Positions 27,366-37,700 of a stretch of 52,123 nucleotides of DNA are shown here, piece by piece. A program made the translations under genes and the position numbers. The stretch comes from Alphaproteobacteria bacterium (GTDB lineage Bacteria; Pseudomonadota; Alphaproteobacteria; Micavibrionales; Micavibrionaceae): contig JAESRE010000001.1 in the NCBI GenBank assembly GCA_016764775.1, positions 1-52,123 of the forward strand, given 5' to 3'. The notes beneath the pieces were generated by a model. The model searched no databases. It saw only the letters and a program-made list of their open reading frames with translations, and was not told the origin of the DNA. Position 1 is the stretch's first letter. Each line of letters opens with the position of its first letter.

Positions 27366-29726
27366 TTAGCTGATAACGGTATTACTGGAGTAATCCAGCG
27401 TAACATTTTCGACAAAGACCAGATTTTCGAAAGCGAAAACAGTGCCCGCACCATCCTGATCAACCTGAAAGATCGTGCCTTGTTCGGTCGTCGTGGTGGA
27501 AACAAACTCTTCCAGCGCATCGGTTACCGGATCATACGAATCCAGCAAATCACTAAGCTCGATAACGTCTTCGGCGATATTGAAATCACGGATAACGTCC
27601 ATAACGCCGTCGATGACGTCAAACAGGAACGTATCGGCTCCTTCGCCACCATAAAGGACGTTCTCGCCCAGACCGCCGTTCAGAACGTCATTGCCCGCAA
27701 ACCCGATCAGCAAATCGTTATCATCGGTTCCCGTGATGACGTTATCGCCATCATCACCGCCTGTGCGTGTGTAGGCGGAGAAAATGTCATCCTGTAGATA
27801 TTCGATATCCGTGTTGCGCATAATGATATCGCTCAGGCTAGTGTCCTGAATGATATCCAAAAGCTCATCATCAAAACGCTCTTCATACCAGAAACGGTCA
27901 CCGTCACGCAGACGTGTAAACTGATCGGCAATAATGGTGAAGAACGTCTCCCCGACCAATCCGCCGGCATGTGGTGCTTCAATCAAGCCACCCACCCATA
28001 AATCGAGATGGTCGATGGTGCCGTAAAGAGCCTCAAGCTTGCTTACAAGCCCCATATCCGATGTCAGGTCGGCAAAGCTCTCCAGAGCATCAAGCCCATA
28101 CGATTCACGAACGGAGTTAAAGTCAGGCAAACCATGGTCGCGTCCGCGCTGAATATTCAGGGATACAAGGTCAAAGCCGCCTGCCCCCGGCGGGCCAAAC
28201 AGGAAGTTACGAACATCATCAATAATGCTGGCATCAATGGCCTGACTTTCCGATCCGCCAAGACCGCGTAAAATCTCGTCAATGCCGCCTTGTGTCATCA
28301 CGATGTCGGGACGGAAAAACGCGGTTTGCAAAGTAAGATGACCAAAATCGGATTCATCGCCGTCTTCCTGTAAGCGGAAAATGTCGGATGACAACATTGT
28401 ATGCCCCACACGAAACGCAGCCGTCGCGAATTCCGTCGCAATCTGCGGATCGATTGTTGGATCGTAACCTGCATAGTCAGCCAAGGCATCCTCACCAAGA
28501 AGCAACGGCAAAAATTCGTCATAGGTTACGTGCTGTATTTCCGCTTCAACAATGGCTTTAGCCATATTATAAAGCTCGTCGTCACTATATTCGGGGTGCT
28601 GGGCCTTCAATTCGGCAACCCAATGATTGTGCTCCCGCGCAAAAACAGTATGCATAGAGGTCAAACCAACATTTTCGTTGGAGCGCGCATCACCGGCCAG
28701 AAATTCCGGTCCGTGATCACCTGATGTTAGCGGAAGCAAATCTCCTGCACTCATTTTCAGTGTGCCGCCCTCACCTCGCAACAAAGCATTCAACTCTTCC
28801 GTAGAACCATAAACATTCGAAGCATCAATGAACGCCGTAATCTCATTCATCTGCAAACGCGGATCACCAAGCTCATCCCCCGTACCGTCCATATAGCCGG
28901 AACGTGTCAGGGTAATGGTCTGTGTGCCAGAAAAGGTGGGGTCGAAATACGGGTCACCCATCGGCACTTCGATATTGTAGCTTTCTCCATGACCTTCCAT
29001 GGTGAGGTTAATGTCATGATCAAGGAACTGGCCCCAGACCCATAAGAAGTTGGAAATGCCATGCGCATTAAAAACGTCACCGCTTTGCGCAAATATCGCG
29101 TTGCTGATTTCACGCGCACCGGGTCGACCATCATCATTCGGCATAGCCATGCCATCTTCGTATTGATAGCCGGACTTCGTCATAAACGGTGTGTGGCTGG
29201 TCCCTGCCAAAGGAGAGGCTAAGTTATTACCTTCTGCGGTCACTGTTCTGAATTCAAATTCCAAGGAGTCGTTTAGCGGGTCAGGCTCAACATCTATGAC
29301 GCTGTTTTGCATCGTATATAAAGCCGTCTGGTCGTCATCCTGATCACTTTGGCGCTCTTCTTGCGTATAATCGCTTTGAACGCTCTGTATTTGCGCAGGT
29401 AAGGACAAATCCGTAATTTCCGAAGAAGGCACAGGATCGATCACGTCCATATCCTTGACTTCAAAAGCTTCCGCATCCTGCATACGGCCATGCAGATCGG
29501 GCTGTTCACCCTGCCCGTCAGTATCGTCACCGCGTTGACTGTCGATGTAAGCTTGTATTTCGGCAGAAAGGTCCAAGGTAAGCTGCCCTGTAAAAAAACT
29601 GCTCAGGTCAACCGAAGCGCCGTCATCTAGCCCTTCCAGCGCAGCCTGCACTTGCGCCCTGACATCTTCCGGCAGGTCGAGATCTTCAAGAATTTGCTTA
29701 AGTGTTTTTACGGTTAACTGCATCAC
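27366..29726 (-). CDS. Animal-type haem peroxidase with C-terminal RTX repeats
   Basis: 786 residues. Residues ~1-160 are acidic and rich in helices; there is no signal peptide. The peroxidase domain (about 165-640) has all landmarks of the animal haem peroxidase (peroxidase-cyclooxygenase) family: distal His237 in WGQFLDHDINLT, DASNVYGS, FAREHNHW, proximal His442 in AAFRVGHTMLSSD, and LNIQRGRDHGLPDFN. Near 670-705 are Ca-binding RTX nonapeptides (GTDDNDLLIGFAGNDVLNGG, GGEGADTF), the usual signal for type I secretion. It is thus probably an extracellular enzyme oxidising halides or phenolics. No type I secretion genes lie in the window. Confidence 0.9.
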   Translation of the reverse strand: MMQLTVKTLKQILEDLDLPEDVRAQVQAALEGLDDGASVDLSSFFTGQLTLDLSAEIQAYIDSQRGDDTDGQGEQPDLHGRMQDAEAFEVKDMDVIDPVPSSEITDLSLPAQIQSVQSDYTQEERQSDQDDDQTALYTMQNSVIDVEPDPLNDSLEFEFRTVTAEGNNLASPLAGTSHTPFMTKSGYQYEDGMAMPNDDGRPGAREISNAIFAQSGDVFNAHGISNFLWVWGQFLDHDINLTMEGHGESYNIEVPMGDPYFDPTFSGTQTITLTRSGYMDGTGDELGDPRLQMNEITAFIDASNVYGSTEELNALLRGEGGTLKMSAGDLLPLTSGDHGPEFLAGDARSNENVGLTSMHTVFAREHNHWVAELKAQHPEYSDDELYNMAKAIVEAEIQHVTYDEFLPLLLGEDALADYAGYDPTIDPQIATEFATAAFRVGHTMLSSDIFRLQEDGDESDFGHLTLQTAFFRPDIVMTQGGIDEILRGLGGSESQAIDASIIDDVRNFLFGPPGAGGFDLVSLNIQRGRDHGLPDFNSVRESYGLDALESFADLTSDMGLVSKLEALYGTIDHLDLWVGGLIEAPHAGGLVGETFFTIIADQFTRLRDGDRFWYEERFDDELLDIIQDTSLSDIIMRNTDIEYLQDDIFSAYTRTGGDDGDNVITGTDDNDLLIGFAGNDVLNGGLGENVLYGGEGADTFLFDVIDGVMDVIRDFNIAEDVIELSDLLDSYDPVTDALEEFVSTTTTEQGTIFQVDQDGAGTVFAFENLVFVENVTLDYSSNTVIS

Positions 29727-29799
29727 TGAACCTCTGCGCCCATTTTGTATTATGAAAAAACAAAAATTGCAAGAATTTCTTGTGAAAACCTGTGAAGAA

Positions 29800-30537
29800 T
29801 TAGGCTGTCAGTATAAGCTTGGCCGTATCACCCATCTCCGTCCCGGACCAGTGAATAAAGCCCTTTGCCGATGGATGGATACCACATGCCTGACGCCAGA
29901 TATCACCATTGTTGAAACGTCGTGCCTGCGTACCCGGCTTTAATCGGTATGTCGTGATGTTTGTACCAAACGGTGTGTATTCCGATGCTACATCCTCATG
30001 GGACGCATGACGGGTCACCTTGCTGTTAAAGACACTGATATAACGGTCGGGAAACTCTTGGCCTGTTTCGTAATTGGGTGTGTACGGGTCAACATGCGGC
30101 TCGTCTACCGTGTCATCGTCATAATCATACGTGTAGACCTTCAACATGGGTGAACGGCCAATACCTTGCAAATGCTCCATATCGCCGAGTATGGACTTCA
30201 ACTCAGGCTTAAATGCCTCCGAACTTTCCGCATAGCTCCGTACATCGTCAATCAAAAGCCAGGAATTGTGAAACTTCGCCCCTTTCAGCAGCCCACGCGC
30301 CACATCACGGCTCATTTGACGCGCCAAGCCGTTAAAATCCCCTTCCAGCTGCCGCGGCATAACAACAGCACTGCGCCCTTCGGAAAATTTCGTATTACTC
30401 AATGCGGTGAGGGAATCAACAATCGTCGCACAGGAATAATCTACCGGCACGGGGTCAGCCGTATCGTTACCGCGTGGTTGCAGCAAGGCAGGGTCAATAC
30501 CCTGCGGTATGTGAGATATGTCCTGTCTCGGCTCCAT
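29800..30537 (-). CDS. Protein of unknown function, possibly oxygenase-like fold
   Basis: 245 residues, soluble, no signal peptide. The second half contains EPHVDPY, TTYRLKPGTQARRFNNGDIW and GFIHWSGTEMGDTAKLIL, a spacing of His/Asp, Arg and a second His that recalls DUF1826 or 2-oxoglutarate oxygenase-like double-stranded beta helices. This is a weak resemblance and I do not claim the family. It lies 73 bases upstream of the peroxidase on the same strand, so the two might be co-transcribed and this protein might act on or with the peroxidase. Confidence 0.65.
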   Translation of the reverse strand: MEPRQDISHIPQGIDPALLQPRGNDTADPVPVDYSCATIVDSLTALSNTKFSEGRSAVVMPRQLEGDFNGLARQMSRDVARGLLKGAKFHNSWLLIDDVRSYAESSEAFKPELKSILGDMEHLQGIGRSPMLKVYTYDYDDDTVDEPHVDPYTPNYETGQEFPDRYISVFNSKVTRHASHEDVASEYTPFGTNITTYRLKPGTQARRFNNGDIWRQACGIHPSAKGFIHWSGTEMGDTAKLILTA

Positions 30538-30642
30538 GACTTTAAGCTCCCTGTAAAATTTTTATGCAAAATTTAATAAGGCAACAAAAAGATTATGTCA
30601 ATATTTTCGCAAGTTTCGGAATTTTATAACCGGGTTTCACAG

Positions 30643-31677
30643 CTAGTCGGCAACTTTCAATTTAATGCCACCCAGCTCCCGTAAAGTATAATACCACCTT
30701 AAATTACGCTCTCGCTCTTGCTCTGCGCGAATGCGTCTAACGCTGCTGAAAATATCCAGAGCATTGCCTGCATATGGAACCGGAGAAGATGACACACTGG
30801 CAATAACCCTGACCCACACGCTTTTTACATTAGGCTCTCCGTGAGCAACGATATCATCATTGGAAGCAATAATTTCTTCATTCAGCACCTTTGTAGTCTT
30901 GTCGATATCCTTACCACTCAGCCCATACAGAGAAATTGCTTTATCTTTCAGCTTGCCAAAGCGCCCTGTCCTCTTCAACTCAATCACACGGTCCCAGCTT
31001 ACCTCTTTGTAACACGGCACCTTCAGGTGCAGGACTTCCTGAACATCCAGATTTTCTTTTTGTGTTCCGTCCTGATCCATCGATAGGGCATTAACCTCAT
31101 CCAACACAAGCTTGATACCGGCTTGCGTGAATGTGTTCCCGATGAACTCACAATCATGCGCCTGATTTAAAACCGCCCACCTATGTATATTTCGAAACGG
31201 GCGATTGTAATGCTCTGCGCTAAACGCGATCTTTTCTTCTATCTTCTTTTGTTGATGCTGACGGATTTCGTCAATATTCCCCCAAAGTCGTGGCCCGCCT
31301 ACCGGTCCATGGTCGGTTAATCTCCGCGCATCTCTGTCGGAATATATCTCACCGCCCGGTAACTGGGACCCCGTATATATAACTTCAGACTTATCATGCA
31401 GCTTTTTGCCGAAAGCACTGAACTTGCCTTCGACCTCTTTATCTTCAATATAATCGGGAAGTTTTTGTTGTTTTATGAACGCATCAAACGGCAACGCAAT
31501 GTCCGTAAAATCCGCACGATGCTTTCTTGAAAGACCTTCTTTTTTGACAATGGTATCAATCGCCTGATCAGCATCCATAAAAACGAGATGGTCATACCAC
31601 AGGAAACAAAACTTTGCGTAATCCGCGACAAAGTCTGGCTGAGTGCTTTCATCTGAACTGACATACGCTATTTGCAT
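30643..31677 (-). CDS. Protein of unknown function
   Basis: 344 residues, soluble, without signal peptide or membrane segment. It begins MQIAYVSSDESTQPDF and is rich in charged residues. HDCEFIGNTFTQAGIKLVLDEVNAL and a Lys/Arg-rich helical middle are visible, and the end has RRIRAEQERERNLRWYYTLREL. No motif I know. It is 105 bases upstream of the 245-residue gene and 65 bases downstream of the permease, all on the minus strand. Lineage-specific or acquired origin is possible. Confidence 0.65.
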   Translation of the reverse strand: MQIAYVSSDESTQPDFVADYAKFCFLWYDHLVFMDADQAIDTIVKKEGLSRKHRADFTDIALPFDAFIKQQKLPDYIEDKEVEGKFSAFGKKLHDKSEVIYTGSQLPGGEIYSDRDARRLTDHGPVGGPRLWGNIDEIRQHQQKKIEEKIAFSAEHYNRPFRNIHRWAVLNQAHDCEFIGNTFTQAGIKLVLDEVNALSMDQDGTQKENLDVQEVLHLKVPCYKEVSWDRVIELKRTGRFGKLKDKAISLYGLSGKDIDKTTKVLNEEIIASNDDIVAHGEPNVKSVWVRVIASVSSSPVPYAGNALDIFSSVRRIRAEQERERNLRWYYTLRELGGIKLKVAD

Positions 31678-31742
31678 GATTTATTTGACCTCTTATGCCA
31701 CGGGCAGGTCAATACAGAAATGAGCGAAATACAAAAGTATGA

Positions 31743-32951
31743 TTATTGGATTAGAAACTTTGATGCCAACCCGCACGCTAACCACACAAACGCAAGCATA
31801 GCGAGCCAGAAGAGTATTTTCTCGCTTATACGGTCATTGCCCATACTGTGTCCGCCATGTTTCTTGAACGACCAGCCGACGAAGCCCAGACTCACAAGCC
31901 CAAAGAGCACATTCAGAAAAAGCGTATAATCGACCTTGAAAAACTCACGCTCGGAAACAGATTTAGCAGATGAAGGGTCCGGAAGCATCCCGAGAGCGGA
32001 AAACCCGTAATGCATGAATATGCTGACGGCAATCAGAACAGACAGGAAAACAGCCATTATATAGGCGGCCATTTTCCATCCATAGTATTTGGCTTGTATA
32101 CGCAGTACGGGAAAGACGACAAGGTCGCTGAAGATAAAGGCCATAATACCGGCGAAGGCCACACCATTACCGAATAGAACAGCGGCCAGAGGAATATTCC
32201 CCATAGAGCCGATAAAGGTAAAGAACGCCGCCACCGGCCCGATGATGGTTTGCAAAAGCACCTGCAAAAAAGCAGGATCACTCGTATCAGAACCTACGAA
32301 AAGCGCCTGAAAAAAACTTTTCGGGACAAAAGCCGCAATGATACCCGCTACAGTAAAACCAATGGTGACGTCCTTCCAGACCATCTGCCATTCCATCACA
32401 TAGCGATGCGCAACTTTCTGCCAGCCCTCTCTGGAAAGAATGAGTTTTTTCCAGTCCGGTACATCCTTTTCTTCCTGATGTCCCTCCTCCTTACGGGCGT
32501 TTTCTCGCGCACTTTTCTCCAAATCTTTCGGTAATGTGAGCTTCACAACAACCCACATGGCAAGAATTAAAAGCAGCCCTCCTACATATTCACCGACAAC
32601 AAACTGCCACGATAAAAACACGGCAATAATAATACCGAGCTCAATCACGAGATTTGTTGACGCAAGCAGGAACGCCAAAGACGGCACGAGGCCCGCTCCT
32701 TTTGAGAACAACGAACGTGTGGTGGATAAGGCTGCAAAACTGCACGAACTGGAGATAAAACCGAAGAATGTTCCCAAAGCAACACTCTTGGGCCCCGCTT
32801 CCCCCATGCTTTGTTTCATACGTTCCCGCGTAACAAAGACCTGTATCATGGAGCTGATAAGGTACCCCAGACCAAAGGCCCAGAAGGCCATCCAAAACAG
32901 ACCTAGGGTTGTCGTCGCGGCTTCACCAAATGTTTCTAAAAAAGTCTCCAT
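31743..32951 (-). CDS. Membrane permease, ArsP/DUF318 (PF03773) type
   Basis: 402 residues, about ten hydrophobic stretches in two halves. FGFISSSCSFAALSTTRSLFSKGAG in the first half and FIGSMGNIPLAAVLFGNGVAFAGIMAF in the second are the paired loops typical of this permease family. A charged cytoplasmic linker (about 150-185, rich in Lys, Glu, Arg) separates the halves. Family members include ArsP (organoarsenical efflux), but most are uncharacterised, so the substrate is unknown. No ars genes are nearby. It is the last chromosomal gene before the tRNA-Pro attachment region. Confidence 0.8.
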   Translation of the reverse strand: METFLETFGEAATTTLGLFWMAFWAFGLGYLISSMIQVFVTRERMKQSMGEAGPKSVALGTFFGFISSSCSFAALSTTRSLFSKGAGLVPSLAFLLASTNLVIELGIIIAVFLSWQFVVGEYVGGLLLILAMWVVVKLTLPKDLEKSARENARKEEGHQEEKDVPDWKKLILSREGWQKVAHRYVMEWQMVWKDVTIGFTVAGIIAAFVPKSFFQALFVGSDTSDPAFLQVLLQTIIGPVAAFFTFIGSMGNIPLAAVLFGNGVAFAGIMAFIFSDLVVFPVLRIQAKYYGWKMAAYIMAVFLSVLIAVSIFMHYGFSALGMLPDPSSAKSVSEREFFKVDYTLFLNVLFGLVSLGFVGWSFKKHGGHSMGNDRISEKILFWLAMLAFVWLACGLASKFLIQ

Positions 32952-33132
32952 TTAAAACCTACGTTTATTCAACGCCTTAGCCTCTATTCAGTTCATTTTT
33001 AAATTTCAGACGCGTTAAACAATGAAAATATGAACAACGAAACAACGCGAAGCGTTCTTCAGGTCTACCAAAACACGGAGGGTTACTTCAATCCGGCCAA
33101 TCGCAAACTTCTAAAGACAGGCTTCTTGAGCA

Positions 33133-33160
33133 AAATGGTTGGAACGAGAGGATTTGAACC
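33133..33160 (-). repeat. Old attachment-site scar: degenerate tRNA-Pro 3' end
   Basis: These 28 bases match the first 28 of the attL repeat with a single change. They correspond to the 3' end of tRNA-Pro (CCA, acceptor and part of the T arm); then the match stops. It lies exactly 114 bases left of attL, and a 9-base flank (TTCTAAAGA at 33109 and 33223) keeps the same distance to each copy. This is probably the trace of an earlier integration at the same tRNA. Confidence 0.7.
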
Positions 33161-33246
33161 CTATTCGCTCCGCGAATATTTATTAAAACAGGAGCTTCAA
33201 CTTCATCGTGCTAACGACAGGTTTCTAAAGATAATTTTTTGAGGAG

Positions 33247-33294
33247 AAATGGTCGGAACGAGAGGATTTGAACCTCCGACCCCTTGCACCCCAT
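33247..33294. repeat. attL: 48-bp direct repeat of the tRNA-Pro 3' half
   Basis: Identical over 48 bases to 43162-43209. It contains the tRNA-Pro 3' end (complement) from CCA to the first base of the anticodon loop and then diverges, so no tRNA can form here. It is the outer boundary of the integrated element on the integrase side. Confidence 0.92.
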
Positions 33295-33413
33295 AAAGTG
33301 GAATTAGAATATCATAAAAACTCACCTCATATCAAAAACGTTGATTTTCAACAGTTTTCTTGACATCAAACTCTCATACACTATCATTGCATCATACTAA
33401 ATCGCAAGTTAAA

Positions 33414-33434
33414 TGGCATACTGAGTGGCATACT
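33414..33434 (+). promoter_or_regulatory. Left pair of putative integrase arm-type sites
   Basis: TGGCATACT occurs twice, at 33414 and 33426, 12 bases apart. The same pair with the same spacing occurs near the other end of the element (43088, 43100). The pair sits immediately upstream of the integrase ribosome site (AAGG at 33437-33440), so integrase binding would also cover its own expression region. Confidence 0.5.
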
Positions 33435-33448
33435 GCAAGGAATAAATC

Positions 33449-34720
33449 ATGAGATCAGCACGACTTCACAAATTAACCGAACTGGACGTTAAGAACGCGC
33501 CTTACCAAGAAAAAGACTACACGATCAGTGATGGTGGCAACCTGTATCTTAATGTGCGGCAATATAAAGCCAAAGAATGGCTGTTTAGATACACCTCCCC
33601 CGTCACCGGAAAAAGAAGAAATACAAGCATTGGTCGTTACCCTGACATTTCCCGCGCAGATGCACGTAAAATAGCATCTCAAAACAGAGCATTACTAGAA
33701 CAACAGCTTGACCCAATAATTGAAACCGAAAAGCAACGCCAAACAGAAGAAAAACTGCATCGCCAAAGAAAAACCCTAGAAAGAAACACTGTTGAAGCCG
33801 TTTTTTACGAATGGAAGCAAGCCGAACTAAAAAACCGCAAAGACGGTGGAGCAGAGATAGAAAGAACTTTTGCAAAAGATGTGTTTCCCCTTATCGGTAA
33901 TAAGCCAATTAGCGCAATTATCAGAGACGATGTTAAAGATATTCTCAACCGCCCCCTCAAAAGAGGCTCAAATCGCATGGCAAACCGTATGCTGTCTGAT
34001 TTAAGGCAATTTTTTGGTTACACGCTGGATGAAGAATATCTTGAAAAAGACCCAACAGCGCGAATGAGAAAAGATCGTGTGGGCGGAAAAGAAGAGGCCA
34101 GAGAACGCTTTTTGAACAAAGAGGAGAGAAAAGCATTTGCTCAAGCCCTGCCCAAAAGTGGTTTGCTCGAAAAATATCAAGACGCACTATGGATTATACT
34201 TTCTACCGGATGTCGCGTTTCTGAACTTTCAAAAGCCCAATGGAAGAATGTTAATTTTGAGAAGCAGACATTCAAAATTCCATCCTATGACGCCAAAAAT
34301 AAGACAGCACACACGGTCTATCTGTCAGATTTTGCCCTGAACAAATTCAAGCGCCTCCATGAAGGCCGAACATCCGAGACTTGGATTTTTCCCAGCCGTG
34401 ATGGTGAAAGCCACATAAACCGTAGAACAATCTCAAAACAGGTGACAGATCGCCAGCAAGAAACACCCATCAATGGACGAACAAAAGATCATAATACCTT
34501 AATTTTATCGGGTGGGCATTGGACGGTTCATGACTTACGCAGAACTGCCGCAACAACAATGCAGGAATTAGGTGTTTTTCCGCATATCATTCAGAAATGT
34601 CTTAATCAGACGGTTGATGACCCGATCATGCAGACATACCAACGTTCAGAACTAAAAAAGGCTCAAAAAGAAGCATTTGAGAAATTGGGAACCTATTTGG
34701 AGCGTATCCCTATTCTTTAG
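33449..34720 (+). CDS. int: Tyrosine-type site-specific integrase (DUF4102/P4-like)
   Basis: 423 residues. An N-terminal DUF4102-type arm-binding domain (LTELDVKNAPYQEKDYTISDGGNLYL, IGRYPDISRADAR) is followed by a core-binding SAM-like region and a catalytic domain. Catalytic residues visible: Arg256 (STGCRVSEL), Lys285 region, His361-x-x-Arg364 (HDLRRTAAT) and Tyr397 (MQTYQRSE). The usual second box His (LGH or LNH) reads LNQ, so it is Gln387 here. It faces into the element 155 bases from attL, as expected for a tRNA-targeting integrase. Its last 11 bases overlap the end of the convergent large gene. Confidence 0.93.
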   Translation: MRSARLHKLTELDVKNAPYQEKDYTISDGGNLYLNVRQYKAKEWLFRYTSPVTGKRRNTSIGRYPDISRADARKIASQNRALLEQQLDPIIETEKQRQTEEKLHRQRKTLERNTVEAVFYEWKQAELKNRKDGGAEIERTFAKDVFPLIGNKPISAIIRDDVKDILNRPLKRGSNRMANRMLSDLRQFFGYTLDEEYLEKDPTARMRKDRVGGKEEARERFLNKEERKAFAQALPKSGLLEKYQDALWIILSTGCRVSELSKAQWKNVNFEKQTFKIPSYDAKNKTAHTVYLSDFALNKFKRLHEGRTSETWIFPSRDGESHINRRTISKQVTDRQQETPINGRTKDHNTLILSGGHWTVHDLRRTAATTMQELGVFPHIIQKCLNQTVDDPIMQTYQRSELKKAQKEAFEKLGTYLERIPIL

Positions 34721-37700
34721 CCTCTAACTCATTGAGAAATGCTTCATAAATAGCTGGGTCAACTTGCGGCTTTTCCATATCGTTTTTTTCAACCTCTTCC
34801 CTAACAGGAGAACCTTCTGGGGGCTCTTCGCCAAGCATACTCGTAAGTTGCCCTTTGCTTGGTAAATCCCAATTTTCATGAAACTGACCTTCAAACTGAC
34901 CATCTTGAATGTAAAAAACGCCTGTCAGGTCAAATCTACCACCAAAATCCAATCTCATTTGCTTACCACCAAAGATTTCTTTTGACGCATTTATCACCCA
35001 AATTGCCTCTAAGCCTTCTTGCTCTAGAATTTTTAAAAAAGTTTCTTTTTTTATTAAAGATGCACGATTCCCATCTTCCACTTCTGAGGGGTCAAAAAAT
35101 TGTAATTGCCCATCTTTACTAACGTAGGTTAAGTGCTCACCGCTTTTTTGAATTAAGTTACCTGATCGAACTATCCAAGGCGCAGGCAGGTTAACATTAA
35201 CACTATCCTCTATTGAGTAATCATAACCTCCCCTTTCACATAAATAGGATGCTGTTGTTGCACCTACGGGTACTGAAATTTTATAATGATCTGTGCAAAT
35301 ATCACTATGAAAACGATCAAAAGCAGGATGCCAGCAGTATTCTCCAATATAATTTGAACTGCTTGAAAACTGGATGTTGGGTAAAGAGGATGAGTCAAAA
35401 CCAGAAGTTTTAGTCAAACAATCAATGGCTTCTTGAAAATTATGTTTTTCAACAACAATACAATTAACACTTAGGAAAATTCTTTTCTCAAGGTTCTCAT
35501 CGCCTTTTTCAGATTTGTATTGCGTCCAAATACAGCTCGTTGATAAGTTCAGCCACTCTTCTTCCGAACTATCTTTTAGGTCAATTAAACTTGCGTCACA
35601 GATAATATCATCTTTGGAATCTCTCCAATAAAGTCTTTCAAGCGGCGTTGCTGGTGTGAGATTTGGGACATAAGGTATCCACCAACTTGAATCTGAAAAT
35701 TCATCCCAGACACCTACTTTTGTTTTTGTCATCGATAATGATGGATCAATGTCTCTGAGACCTGTTTGCCATGTTCCTTCATAGGTCTCAGGATCGTCGT
35801 CATACCCATCAGAAATATATGCCAAATTATCTGACATACGTGCAATCAACTCATACAAGGCTAGCCATTGATACTTCTTGCCTATACGTTCTGTATGATG
35901 CCCCATGCGGTCTCGGCTAACACTATCAGATTTATCAAAATCTCCATGCAACTCGTCTGACCAGCCTAAGTCATGGGCTCTTTTGCAAACCCATCTTCTT
36001 GCCCAACCATGATCAAAACTTGCTTTTCTTGATAAAGAATGAAATTGACCTGTTCTTCTACCAGTTTTACCTCTAACCCTATAATCTTCCCAAGCATCAT
36101 CACCAATAGCGGCTTTAAAATTATCTTGAGCCTTTTTATAGACTTCCATTTCTGGTGTTTCAGCATATGGCCCTTGTCCAGAAGTTTTATCTTGAGCCTT
36201 GATTAGTGCTTCATATGCTTCTAGCGAATTTTTACTGGCGTTTTTTCTAAACTCACTATGCCAATCATTATAAATGTCTTCATCTGATGGGAAATCTTCA
36301 CCTCTAAGAGCCGGACTCCACTTCCGAACCTCATGATCCATAATATATCTTGCAAAATCTCCATCATTTACACATGACGAAACAATACTGTCACCGAATA
36401 GTCTCCCATTATAATCTTCTTTATAACTATCAATCAGTTCATCAGGAACATGCTCTATCGGCCAAGGACTTGTGTATGGTGGTCTACATTTCGCAATTTG
36501 GATATTTTCAGCTAAACAATCTCGATGTTTAGCATACTCAATTATTCCGTTGGCGTGATCCCTTATCAGGGCGTTCACGGGGGGATTACCATTTTCAAAA
36601 AATGTTTTGTAAATACTGTTATTTATTTCAGACAATTCACTATCAGTAAAAGTGCCTTTAAGAACAGCACCATATATAGCGGCTAATACACGATCCACAA
36701 CATATTGATCATCAACATTAATAAAACTTTGAATTAATTCTAGGGCAATTTCAACCCGAGAAGATAAGATTACTGTAAGTGCCTTAGTAGAACGATCCCT
36801 GATAACACGATTGGTTGTACTCAAGAACCAACTTAAAGTTATCGCACATAATCTTGCCTGTTCCTGATCTAAGACCTCCATACCATTTTCAAGAGACCAA
36901 GATATTAAAGTTTCCACAGATGAGTTTGTGGTTTCCCCATGTTTGGCAATAATAGCAGACCAGACCTTGTCCCTTTCAGGCATTGGCACCTCAATCAATA
37001 ATTTATGCAAGTAGTCAGCGTTAAAAGCGTTGTCCGGCTCGGTTGCAATAGAGATGAGAATTAGCTGAAAGGTAAAAGGTTGGGTTGTTTTTTGAGCAAT
37101 GTGCAGAGTTCGTTCGGAAAAACAACTTTGTTGCCTCAAAAGTAGACTTTCATGAAAACCATCCACTAATGCGTATGACCTGTCATTTTTGGGCACAGCA
37201 TCAATTAATTCGTGTCCGCATATTTCTGGTAATTGAACAGACATTGCTTCAATTACGCCGCCCTTCCAATAAGAGTCATCAGAGCATATGAAGTTATGGA
37301 GAGGAGTATTTTCTGCAAAAGAAGCGATAACATCTTCTGTGTTTAAAAAATCATTTAGTAACTTAGAAGAAATTGCCAAATCACTTAGTCTATCGAATGT
37401 AAATCGAACAAATTCTGTATCTTCACCTTTTTCATCCGAGATGATTTCAATACTTAAAAGGCCTTCACTTTCGAGTTGGGCAATAATATCAGTGTCTCTA
37501 TCTTTTGATGCGTAGATTTTATCGATAATTTCAAAGGCATCTATTAACGGTATGTAGCCGACGCCTTTCTCTTCATATTCATTGATGAGCGCTTCTATTG
37601 CACGCTCTACATAACGACGTTTAGGCTCTAACTTCATCCGTTCGTTAAGAGCATTTACAACGGCGCTATTATAAAAATCAAAAACTTTTGTTACGCCATT

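Noticed and set aside
29752-29943. 63-codon plus-strand frame upstream of the peroxidase
   Set aside because: Most of it overlaps the end of the 245-residue gene, which has better codon use and composition.
33030-33242. 70-codon plus-strand frame between the permease gene and attL
   Set aside because: It runs through the degenerate tRNA-Pro 3' end scar (33133-33160); the VGTRGFEP-like peptide is simply translated tRNA sequence.
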